A stretch of DNA of 64,000 nt from Parietichytrium sp. I65-24A (lineage: Eukaryota > Sar > Bigyra > Thraustochytrida > Thraustochytriidae): the NCBI GenBank assembly GCA_012862575.1, contig BLSF01000013.1, forward strand, positions 372,001 through 436,000, read 5' to 3'. Shown here piece after piece: positions 30,219-39,918 of this stretch (positions within the stretch are counted from its first letter, which is position 1; every line of letters starts with the position of its first letter). Both the position numbers and the translations under genes were made by a program. Under the pieces are notes generated by a model. The model made no database searches. It was not told where the DNA came from and saw only the letters and a program-made list of their open reading frames with translations.

Positions 30219-31097
30219 TCATTTCCGCAAAAGGCGGTCAAGACGATGGTCGAGTGTCCGAAGCAAGCTCGTTTGCGATACGCTCGCGTCGGTTTTCTGG
30301 TCCAGCATGCCCTCCAAGATCTGACACTTGGTCTTCCACTTGTCGAGAGCGCGCTGCTTGGAGTTCATAGACTGCTGAAACTTATCCACGAGAAGGTCCA
30401 CCTCGCCTTTCAATTGACTTAGCTCGGCCTCTTTGACCTTTAGTTGTTCAGCTAATGTGGCTTCTTCAGCACGTTTAAACTCCTCGTCCCGAGCATGAAG
30501 AGTGCTACTCAGACGTTCCCTCTGCACGATATGCTCAAGGTCGGAAAGCTTGGACTTGCACAAGTTTAAACTCATCTTGTAATTCTCCGCGCGCTTGGAC
30601 TCCCTCTCGGCCTGCGCCACAGCCTTGTCCAACTTTGCTTTGTATTCTGCGACATTTTGCTCTAGCATACCCTTGACGTCTTTGCCGCGGAGACCTTTTA
30701 GATGCTGGGCGTATTGCTGTTTGTCGATTTCTGCCCGCAGTGTGATCACCTCATTGTGCAGGCTTGCTCTTTCGCTCTCCACGTCTCTGAGCCTCCCTTC
30801 ATACTCCGCACGCAGCTGTTCTTGGTGCTCCTTGAGCGTCTCGCAAAGTGTCTCGCGCTTGTCCTGCTCGGCCTTTAGCGCTTCTGCCATGCGCGTCTTT
30901 ATGGCATTCGCCGCATCAAGCTCCTCCCTGCACGCCTCCAGTTCTTCCACCACCTGGTAGCCATCCTGCCTCGCGCCTTGCAGATCTGCATACGCTTCTT
31001 TCAGCTGCGCAGTGAGCTCTTCGACTTGCTGCTCTAGCTCGCGGACCTCTGCTTCGTCCACGCCATCCTCCATCTTGTCCGCGGATGGCCCCTCCAT
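30219..31097 (-). CDS. coiled-coil protein (292 aa)
   Basis: Single exon, ATG at 31097 with a second Met at residue 9. Almost the entire chain from about residue 15 to 275 is a Glu/Gln/Lys/Leu heptad pattern, for example VRELEQQVEELTAQLKE near the start. There are no transmembrane or enzymatic motifs. It resembles centrosomal, golgin or intraflagellar adaptor fragments only in a general way, so no orthologue is proposed. The C-terminus carries a basic LDHRLDRLLRK helix. It is divergent from the EGF-7TM gene across a 4-kb spacer. Confidence 0.75.
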   Translation of the reverse strand: MEGPSADKMEDGVDEAEVRELEQQVEELTAQLKEAYADLQGARQDGYQVVEELEACREELDAANAIKTRMAEALKAEQDKRETLCETLKEHQEQLRAEYEGRLRDVESERASLHNEVITLRAEIDKQQYAQHLKGLRGKDVKGMLEQNVAEYKAKLDKAVAQAERESKRAENYKMSLNLCKSKLSDLEHIVQRERLSSTLHARDEEFKRAEEATLAEQLKVKEAELSQLKGEVDLLVDKFQQSMNSKQRALDKWKTKCQILEGMLDQKTDASVSQTSLLRTLDHRLDRLLRK

Positions 31098-34000
31098 CTC
31101 TGCCTCGCACTGGCTCTGTCACTCAGGACTCAGGCCGTCATGCCGCCTTAACCTCCTCAACCGTCCGCTGTGATTCAGCTATCAGCTAACGTGTTACTTA
31201 CATACCACGCCATGTTTATTGAAATCAAAATTCAACAATCCATCTCAATTGAATGCTGTGTGCCATGGCTTGAACGCGCCTCGCGCTTTGGATGTCTCCC
31301 GCGTTGGTTGGGCGAGACTCCGGAGAATGGGGCAATGAAGATTACGAGCATGGCTGTGAATTAAATCTTCATTTGGACCAAGCCACGCGAAGTTTGCTCT
31401 CTTTTTTTAATTAAAACGAAATCCAGGTTGCGATCGAAGGGGTTAGAGCTTCGGCAGAAGACGCGTTGTGTTGCTGCGCAGGCCAAGGACATATCCTTTT
31501 CCGTTGCCAAGCAAGGGGGTTGAAAGCAAAGTACGTGTGAGTCGCCGACTTTGTGAACACCACAACACGAGACGAAAGATTGAATTCCTCTCTTTTAATT
31601 AACGCTCGGAGATGATGAAGAAGGAATCGCGGGTCGCGGAACTCACAGTCAGTACAAGCACAGCTCAAATTTGCTCAATCAACTCTTCGCACTCTAAGCT
31701 TCTCTCTTGGCCTGTTTTTCAAGAGGAAGGTCTGAGTGACAGAGCTCTTTTCGGTCGTATCCTTGTCGTCCATGGTGGAACACGGAGCTCTGCCAGGCGT
31801 GCACATGTGCCACGCACCCGTGCGCGCCACGTGCCCTCTTCTTGCGAGCTGAAAAGTGTTGTTCTTGAGCGCCTCCCGAAGTCAACCTAGAACACGTTTC
31901 CTTTTTCGAAAACGTTGCGATTTCAAAGTTGTCACGATCCAAGCATCTCCGAAACATACCTAAACTCGCAACGTTCACCGCTCTGTTCTAAACCTGAGCT
32001 GAGCCATGTGCGACATGCACATGGACAATGGACAATGGGCAATGGACCCGGAAGCTGACACGTGTCAAAGAGCTTTCTTCGTTTGACGCTTTCAGAATAA
32101 CTTCAGTTTTGTAAAGTTCAGAATCCAGATTTAGAATTCACATTTTCAGAATTCAGAAGAGATGCAAGTTCATACCACGGCAATTATTGGTCCGTGTAGC
32201 ATCTATGTAACACCCGACACCGGCTCCAAATGCGTGTCACGTACTCATCTGTAATCGCTGTTCATTGGTGCAGTAAAAAAGTAAGTGAAGCCACGAAGTG
32301 CAGCTTAAACAAACCCTTTCGGAAGGTGGGGTGAAACGAACCACGACTGTCATAAAGATTGCACTCAGCGCAAGGCCGATTGGACCTTTTTTTGTTTTCC
32401 CTCCTTCTTTTGGGCTATGAGCACTTGACTGACAGTGAGACAGAAGAAAGAATAAATGAGAATTCTTCACTGTCCATTATTCATTCACACCTACCATGGT
32501 ACTGTCAATTTCTTACACAGGTGTCCAACAGGTGGGTGATTATACTCTTTCCTATGACACTCCGCTAAGGGCAGTGAGCGGTGCAAAAGTCGTTCCATAG
32601 CTGACATTATAATTTTGCGTGGGCTAGCCACTGACTGGACCTATGATTGTTGTTATGCTCGATTGCGAAGATATTCGCGCGGTGGTGTATATGGTTCGAA
32701 CAACGGGCCCAACGAAAGAGACAAGTTGCCTTTTCCTCTCTTTTCTTGCACCAAAAGAAGTTCATCGTGCAGCAAATGACGGGGCGTCACGATGCACGGT
32801 GGTTTTGCGGCCCACTGGTGACCCACCGTACACCTTATGAGTTTGTGAGGCATTCTCCGCGGCGGCTCTCTGAATTTAGAAAAGTTCTAAATAACAGCTT
32901 TCCACTTTCGCAATCGTGCAGCAGGTGGCCCAGCGGAAGGCCAGCAGCGCTCGTTGGCAGCAAATGAACTGCATTCCGATTACCCCGATGCGGACCTGTG
33001 TTAACCTCTCACAGATGGTCAACAGGAGGGGCGAACAAGGTCCAGATTCGCGTCCGTCAGATCGCGGCAGTTTCATGAAGGCTATACAGTTACACAGCAC
33101 TTGTTTCCGTCTTGCGGTTCTCAATTGCCAAGTCCCAGGTGGGCAAAAGGGGGATAAAACGGGCAAACTTGAGTCAGTTGACTGCGATCTAATGATGATC
33201 CTTGTGATAAGTTAACTTGGATTACATTTGTGCAACCGCTTTTCGTTAGCAAAAACAAAAACCGAATTGCAAGCTTTCGTTGTGTGTTGGCTCCGTCAGT
33301 CACGCTTTCTCCCTGGCTCTCTAGTAGCTAGTAGCTACTAATTAGAGAGTCACCATAAGTCACCGGCGCTTTTGCAGTGAAACGAGCCAGAAGTTGAGCC
33401 GAGCCATGCCGAGCATTCGATGAAACAGGTGAACTCCTTTTGAGAACAGATGAAAATCGAGACAAGACGCAACCGACAGTGAGTCCTGCGAACAAGTTAT
33501 ACTGTGAAACAGAATACATTCTTCGCTTGCAGAGTTGGGACAGAGTGTGCACAACTGACCGCGAAATGACCTACAGTAAGCTTCATGTATTCTAACTCGT
33601 CACTCTTCTCATTGTCTGAATGCTGATTTTTTACACATTCACCGTCAACGTACTACGTTGTTTCGCAACGTATTTGCAATGAGCAATACAACATAATACA
33701 ACGTTGGTTCAGTTGATTCTGATTTCCATACATTTTAATCTTTTCAAACTGACAGCACGTTGGCATTTGGCATGGAGAGTATTGGACAGTGTGCGAAATC
33801 ATCGCGGTCTGCTGTTCCTCCATCTATTGTAAAAGATAGAATTTAGTAAAAGCAGAAACAGAAAATAAAGTCGAATGGAATTCAGCAGTCTCGAGCGAAT
33901 CAAGTCTTGTCTTGTCTTGTCTCGTGCCATGCCAGCCTGCCTTCCTAAGACTCAGTACCCAGTACTGAGTACCAGATCACCTCCACAACCTCCACTGTCC

Positions 34001-35156
34001 TTTGGCTAGCTGCAGCTGGAAACCGCGCCTGCCTGCAGTCAACCCGAAACTACTGTACCGGTAGGCGAGCTTCCACGACAGGCGCAACACTTTCGAGTTG
34101 ACGGTGTAGCTGACTGCAGCTGAGTAAACTTCCACGGTGAACGAACCACGATCACCGTGATCCTATGGACATGAATAACATGACCGCACTCCTGTGTGCT
34201 CCACACCGTTCCGGCTACCTGGCCAACTACAATACCCTCCTCCAACTTGCTATGCTAGCCTACAGATGACTGATGGGTGCCAGGAGTGCCAGGCCAGGGT
34301 GTGCGAGATAGAGATAGAGTGAGAGAGGTTGCAACTAGTTACTGGTAGCTGGTTAGCTGTGAGAGGGAGCAAGTTGGGACTGGGAAAAAAGTGGCTCCTA
34401 ATCTGGAGTGTCTGGAGGGTCCAAAGGTGAGATTCCAAGATGAAGATGATGCTTCCCGAGCGGCAAGAGAGGTAAGAGCTCTAAAATCTCTTCCGACACT
34501 TTCCGACACTTTTGAATGGCGTCGCCGCAGGAGACACGGGAGACACAGGACTCACCACGCTCCTTACGTGTCAAGAATGTCAAGAAAAACAAGAAACAAG
34601 CCTTGAGAACTACAAGAACAACGCAAGAAGAGCGGAAGTTCTGTTCCGAATCAACAGTCAGAGCTATGACAGGAAACGCAAACCATCTGCTGGACAGTGA
34701 GTTGGCACGCAGTGTGCGTTCATTGTCGTTGAAGGAGTGAAAGCGAGTGTGTGAGAGAGAGAGAGGCAGAGAGAAAAGGGAAGAGGCGAGAAGAGCGAGA
34801 GAGCGAGCGGCCTGATTGAGGAGCGGCAGTGTAGCGAAAGTTAGATCGGAGGGGGCTGGCTACTGGGTACTACTAAGTACCTGCTTGTTGCAAATGCAGT
34901 CCCTGCATAAGCTTCGGCAGTGAGGGATGCCGGTAGACAGTGAGAGGGCCACCGCCCAAATGCATTCCTGGCAAGAACAGCCAGACCAAGTTGAGAGGAA
35001 AAGTCGAAATTGAAAGCGGTGTGGGGGTCTTTAAAACCACTACTGTATTGGTGCCGAGCGAGGAGGCGTTGTCACGCGTACCCTGCGCGAACGTCCGGAC
35101 GTCAGGTGGAGCGTTGTGCGTGCCTGCTTGACTCGACTTGAAGAGCGTTGACAGAT
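31098..35156. other. largest spacer (about 4 kb), no recognisable genes
   Basis: Contains the hairpin element at 32289-32330, an AGTAC cluster (33951-33973), a GTACCGGTA site (34055-34063), AGCTAGTAGCTACTA repeats (about 33323-33345), TCTTG repeats (33903-33922), GAGAGA-rich sequence (34755-34810) and a GGGTACTACTAAGTACC motif (34865-34881). Open frames are below about 115 codons and show no motifs. I looked for reverse transcriptase, integrase and transposase signatures and saw none. Confidence 0.6.
32289..32330 (+). repeat. dispersed hairpin element, copy 1
   Basis: AGCCACGAAGTGCAGC (16 bp) followed 8 nt later by AACCCTTTCGGAAGG. It matches the copy at 47717-47760 exactly over the 16-mer and at all but one base in the second block. 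The second block folds as CCTT-TCGG-AAGG. Confidence 0.6.
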
Positions 35157-36299
35157 ATGAGCAACTTTACATGCGAGGTGCCCTTCGAGGACCCACTCTG
35201 GAGCTTTGGGGACCAGCTTTTCGGAGAGTGCAGTGGGCAAGGGACCTGTGTTGGACCGAATGTATGCGAATGCGCAGATGGCTGGACAGGGCTTTCGGAT
35301 TGGGTCAACTCGGACGGGTTCGATTGCCAGGTGAATGTCCTTGCGTTCCGCCTCCTCTGGGCGGCGCTTCTCCTTTTCCAAGTTGTTGCTATCATCATGT
35401 CCATTCCTTACCTGCGGACTCGATATGACTCGTACATTCAGATCAAAGAGACCAAGGCCGCAAAAGGAGAATCATATTCTTTGAAAGAGAACCGCGGAGC
35501 TGCCGGAATGGTCCTCTGGTACGGCGCGGGGGCACCAGTGATCATCATTATGTGCATTTTGAAGATCGCTAAAACCGATGAGCGCGTTGGGGTAACGTGG
35601 CCCATTTCTATTTGTTATGCCTGGGTTCGCATCGTGTTTTACCTTTGCTACGTTCTATTTCAGCCGTCGCTTCTCCAAGCGATTGTCAAGGGGTCTAAGA
35701 AGACTGCCAATATGATTGCTTGGAACACGAGAGTTTCATGGGTATTCTTTCTCGTGCAGATCATCATTGCCATTTTCCCTTTTCTCTCTATTGCCCTTCC
35801 AGAGCACCAGCAAGAAATATTCGTGACTGGGGCAATGCTGGTGGTGCTCACTGGAATTTGGATCAGCATGCAGGCCTTTTATGTAACCAAAAAGCTTACA
35901 AAGACGCTGGACCAATCATACGAGATGGCCCGCCAAGAGAAGACTCTTCTGATGAAAAAGAAGCTACAGGCAATGCAAGCAGTCCCCATGAAACAGGGCC
36001 CTCTCATTGCTGTTGTTTACTTTACCATGTTTATCTGGCCGTTCTTGTGGAACAAGCATGACTACATCCTGCCAATAACCTGGTTCACTTTTGTGCACAC
36101 TGGACTCCGGACTGCGATGACGTCGATTTCCTCCATGGAGAACAAATCCCTAAACTCCTCTTCCATGGCATCTTCTACAGGTGAACCAAACACCCCTGCG
36201 CAAAATGCCAAGGGCACGGATTTGGCAACTTCTTTTGCCAATCGCAAGGAGAACTTTGGTCCCGACACTGCAGTGGAGACTGATGACAGCTTCGTGTAA
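35157..36299 (+). CDS. EGF-like, seven-transmembrane-type protein (380 aa)
   Basis: The ATG at 35157 (MSNFTC) is used; the frame upstream lacks an ATG. The N-terminus has six Cys (6, 25, 31, 37, 39, 57) in an EGF-like arrangement with GQGTC and CECADGWTG, the usual EGF/tenascin-type signature. Seven hydrophobic segments follow at about 60-87, 115-138, 145-168, 188-210, 220-244, 280-300 and 303-325, then a polar Ser/Thr/Asn-rich tail. There is no classical signal peptide; the first TM would have to place the EGF module outside. The layout resembles a small adhesion receptor, but the TM region has no recognisable GPCR motifs. It may be related to the multi-pass module of protist surface proteins. 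Confidence 0.82.
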   Translation: MSNFTCEVPFEDPLWSFGDQLFGECSGQGTCVGPNVCECADGWTGLSDWVNSDGFDCQVNVLAFRLLWAALLLFQVVAIIMSIPYLRTRYDSYIQIKETKAAKGESYSLKENRGAAGMVLWYGAGAPVIIIMCILKIAKTDERVGVTWPISICYAWVRIVFYLCYVLFQPSLLQAIVKGSKKTANMIAWNTRVSWVFFLVQIIIAIFPFLSIALPEHQQEIFVTGAMLVVLTGIWISMQAFYVTKKLTKTLDQSYEMARQEKTLLMKKKLQAMQAVPMKQGPLIAVVYFTMFIWPFLWNKHDYILPITWFTFVHTGLRTAMTSISSMENKSLNSSSMASSTGEPNTPAQNAKGTDLATSFANRKENFGPDTAVETDDSFV

Positions 36300-37547
36300 C
36301 CACTTACACCTACATCTTTGCTAGAGTTCCTTCCTCTCGTTCGTTCGCCCTGCGCGCCTGTCTTTATGTGCCTCAGTCTTTTGATTGCCTTTGTTTCAGC
36401 TTCTTACTGTACCTGTTTCTTTCTCTGTCATCTCTTTCTTTCCTTTTCCTTATTTAAAAAGTGAACGCATGGACCACACCTTTTCCCTGTCTTTCTCTCT
36501 TTTCGTTTGCGTCGTCTTGTTGGAAAATAAAAAAAGTCTGCTGCTCGACTTTCAATGAAGCCAGAAACACAACAAGGCAAGAAGAACATTGAGCAATGAA
36601 CAAGCGATTCCACACCTTTCATCGCAGAACAGAGAAGGCGTTGATCTTACAAATACAATAGGAGTAGTACTTGCTTTGGGATGAAACCTGGAGTGTTATG
36701 TTCACTATAAGTAGATCTACGAACTACACGCCTTTTATACTGACATAAGAAATTAGTACTTTATTAGAATTAATAATAGAATAAGCTTTATCCCCCTCTC
36801 CCCTAACCACGATCCATAGCATGCCGCCTATGCATGGGTGGGTAATATACTAAGGTCTAAGTAGTACTATCCCACAACTTTTATAGTTCAAGGTAGTCGA
36901 AACATTACTCCCCTCCCCTCTGTAGCTCCAGCTTAGGTCTACTTAATTTCACCCACCTCAGTGCCTACATAAGGCCATTTGTAGCCTGCTTGGTAATCCC
37001 TGCACAATGAACAAAGAGCTCTTCTATAATTAAACCACGCCGCCCCTGCGCCTGTGTGTGTCAACTGAATTGTGGCGGCTTCTCTTTAATTCCCCCGGAC
37101 TAAGGCCGCCCAACGCCAATGCGCCTCCGAAAAACGCTGTACGCAGAATCTCGGACTCTGACGAGAAATGGGGGGGCAGTATCTTGAGCAAGGACAGAGA
37201 AGAAGCGGGTACTCAGTACCAGGATAAAGCAAAAGCTAGTGCGTGGCGTTCGGCGACGTTTGTTGGCAACAAAGCAGTCCTCGGCGGAGACAAGCACAGA
37301 GCGAAGCGGCCTGCTAGCGATTCTTCCCTGGCCCGAGAGGTGATTGGAGTCGCGAGCGCAGAAAAGTCGAGCTGACTTTGCGAGGTGTGTAACCAAGATT
37401 GTTTGGACACCTTCAGGTGTGTGTGTGTGAGAAAGAGAGAGAGCGGTGTCGCGAGCACGAGCTGGCATCTGACCGAAGGGAGAGTCAGGTGAGTGGAAAG
37501 GACAAGGAGATCGCGCCGAAGAACGTTCACGTTGAGGAGAAGCGAAA
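36300..37547. other. spacer upstream of Arp2
   Basis: Begins with a pyrimidine-rich 3' flank and an AATAAA-like GGAAAATAAAAAAAG (about 36520) that may serve polyadenylation of the EGF-7TM gene. An AT-rich zone (36640-36960) follows, then a region with GGGTACTCAGTACC (37207-37220) and GTGTGTGTGAGAAAGAGAGAGAG before the Arp2 start. No gene was seen. Confidence 0.55.
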
Positions 37548-38819
37548 ATGAGCAAGAGCAACGTGGTTGTTTGCGATAACGGTACTGGGTTTGTGAAGTG
37601 TGGATACTCTGGAGCAAACTTCCCAGAATGCGTCTTTCCTTCCATGGTCGGGCGGCCGCAGCTCCGCGCCGAGATGGAGTCCATCGAGAGTGCTGATCTC
37701 AAGGATGTCATGTGCGGAGACGAAGCACAGGCTGTTCGCTTCGCTTTGCAGATCAAGTACCCGGTGGAAAATGGTATCGTCACGGACTGGGAGGATATGT
37801 CTCATCTTTGGGACTACACCTTTTCCAAAAAGCTCAAGATTGATCCTAGGAACCACAAAATCATGTGTAAGTTTGCAGGAGAAGGCAGGGTTATGGTGGC
37901 GTTTTTTTAATTCGGTAACTGATCATTGATCCCATCAAATTTTCTCGAAAAAAAAAAAACAGTGACGGAAGCTCCACTCAATCCAAAAGATAACAGGAAG
38001 ATCACCATACAGAAAATGTTTGAGGAATATGGATTCCAAGCTGCGCATATGGCTATCCAGGCTATGCTTGTGCTTTACGCGCAAGGCTTGCTGACTGGAG
38101 TTGTCGTAGACAGTGGTGACGGTGTGACCCACGTTGTACCTGTCTACGAAGGCTTTGTGCCCGGGCACTTGATCAGGCGGCTGAACGTTGCCGGAAGGCA
38201 TATCACTCGCTACCTGATCAAGCTTTTGCTGTTGCGCGGATATGCGTTCAACAGAACAGCGGACTTTGAGACTGTTCGCGAGATCAAAGAGAAACTCGCA
38301 TATGTTGCATACGAAATTGACAAAGAGCGTGCGCTTGCGCAGGAGACCACCGTTCTCGTTGAGACTTACAAGTTGCCAGACGGCACTATCATCAAAGCTG
38401 GACGGGAGAGGTTCGAATGCGCTGAGGCGCTCTTCAACCCATCCCTTGTGGATTGCGACAGCCCTGGACTAGCTGACATGGTGTTCAACATGATCCAGGC
38501 CGCTGATGTGGATACTCGCGACGCCTACTACAAGCACATTGTCCTCAGTGGAGGCTCTTCCATGTACCCTGGGCTACCTTCCCGCTTGGAAAAGGACATT
38601 CGCGATCTTTACCTAAAGAATGTTCTCAAGGGAGACGAATCTCGCCTCAAAAGGCTCAAGCTGCGTATCGAGGATCCTCCTCGCCGCAAGCACATGGTTT
38701 TCCTGGGCGCATCTGTGCTCGGAGACCTCATGAAAGACCGGCCCGAGTTCTGGATCAACAAGCGCGAGTACGAGGAACAAGGCATCGACCGCGTGATTGA
38801 GAAGCTCAACTCCAAGTAA
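37548..38819 (+). CDS. ARP2: actin-related protein 2 (Arp2/3 complex subunit)
   Basis: Two exons, 37548-37866 and 37963-38819; the intron starts GTAAGT and ends in an A-run plus CAG. Joined in phase they give 391 aa, against 394 in humans. Arp2 pairs with Arp3 to nucleate branched actin filaments. Landmarks are [16 protein letters not shown] (phosphate-binding loop 1), [18 protein letters not shown] (loop 2), [35 protein letters not shown] and [18 protein letters not shown], all diagnostic of Arp2 rather than actin or Arp3. The ATP-binding residues look intact, so a functional branched-actin system is expected. The gene is convergent with the PET117-like gene, 181 bp apart. Confidence 0.97.
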
Positions 38820-39000
38820 ACCTACTGCAAATTCTCGTATCTCGATCATTCATAAACTTGGCACAAAAAGGAAACAGAAATACTAAACAAGAAAAATTAT
38901 GACGTAATTTTCATGGGACAAAACCGTCTTTCTACTCTCTACACCGCATTCTTCAGCGAAGACGCGCAGAACACACTACTCTCAGCGCCTTCGCGCGAAG

Positions 39001-39210
39001 CTACCTTGGCGCCTTCTGCTGACTCTGACTCTGAATCTGACGTTTCAACTCTTCCAATCTGCTCTGCACCTCGTTCTCCACTTCAACCTGCAGCGCCTTC
39101 TCGTGCGACTCCTTGCGCTCTTCCTCGCTTTTGATCATTGCCCCCACAGCGGCCGACAGAGGCACGAGAATCACCGCCGCCCCCAGCAGGAACTTGCTCC
39201 GCGGCTGCAT
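39001..39210 (-). CDS. small single-pass protein, PET117-like candidate (69 aa)
   Basis: ATG at 39210. The chain starts MQPRSKFLLGAAVIL, one hydrophobic segment (about 7-25), then a highly charged Glu/Lys/Arg helix to the end. This is the layout of PET117, a mitochondrial cytochrome c oxidase assembly factor, whose animal and yeast members begin with a basic RSSK-like tip, a single TM and a charged helix of similar length. The similarity is short and judged by eye, so other small mitochondrial or ER tail proteins remain possible. Its divergent position before the UBX gene and clean boundaries argue for a real gene. Confidence 0.55.
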   Translation of the reverse strand: MQPRSKFLLGAAVILVPLSAAVGAMIKSEEERKESHEKALQVEVENEVQSRLEELKRQIQSQSQQKAPR

Positions 39211-39214
39211 GTCT

Positions 39215-39255
39215 TTCTATCTCTATCTCTCTATCTCTCTATCTCTCTATCTATT
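39215..39255 (+). repeat. CTATCTCT microsatellite
   Basis: Octanucleotide CTATCTCT-type units immediately upstream of the minus-strand small gene. Confidence 0.85.
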
Positions 39256-39770
39256 TCCGTCTTCACTATTCCCTCTTCCCTCTTGGTCGCGCACACTTCC
39301 CGCGGACACTTTCTGCGCGCCCTTGCAGCCTAGCCGCTTGCTCCGGGGAGCGAGTCCACTGCCACAGAGTACTGAGTGTTGCACAAGCGCTCAGATTCCG
39401 TCCCAGCACGACGCGGGGAGGTCTGTTCGTGGATTCCGTCGCGCTGGCAATGTCGGCTGGCTAGTGGCTACTGAGTAGCGTATCGCCATCGTTCGAGTTG
39501 TTCGAGTTGTTCGAGTGAAGGAAAAGAGACAAAGAAACAGAGAAGGAAGAGAAGGAAGGAAGAGAAGGAAGGAAGGAAGAAGAGAAGGGAGGAGTGAGAG
39601 GCGAACGGAGGCGAGAGATCTCGGGTTGGAGATAGAGCAGGCGAAGGAAGAGGCGGACGCGAGAGCAGTTGCACAGTCGCAGGGAGCGCGCGGCAGAGGA
39701 CGGACAGAGAGGGGCACGGAGCCCGAACTGGATCTGGATTTGGATTTGGATCTGGTCCATGGTCAACGAT

Positions 39771-39872
39771 TTGACAGTTGACAGTTGACGATTGACACAG
39801 TTGACAATTGACGATTGACACAGTTGACAATTGACGATTGTGGCGATTGGAGATTGACGATTGACGATTGAC
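39771..39872 (+). promoter_or_regulatory. cluster of twelve TTGAC motifs (W-box-like)
   Basis: Twelve TTGAC pentamers in about 102 bp, in units such as CAGTTGACAATTGACGAT, ending 46 bp upstream of the UBX-gene start. TTGAC(C/T) is the WRKY W-box core, although here most copies are followed by A or G. It may equally be a neutral minisatellite in the 5' UTR. Confidence 0.45.
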
Positions 39873-39918
39873 GATCGGCGGTTGCCGTTTGCTGGGAAAG
39901 TGAAAGTGGGAGTTGAGA

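Larger units (their letters stand above)
39211..39918. other. divergent spacer between PET117-like and UBX genes
   Basis: Holds CTATCTCT units (39215-39255), GGAA/GAAG purine repeats (39536-39600), GGATCTGGATTT repeats (39729-39756) and the TTGAC cluster (39771-39872). It should contain both promoters. A long open frame on the minus strand here is only low-complexity sequence. Confidence 0.6.
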
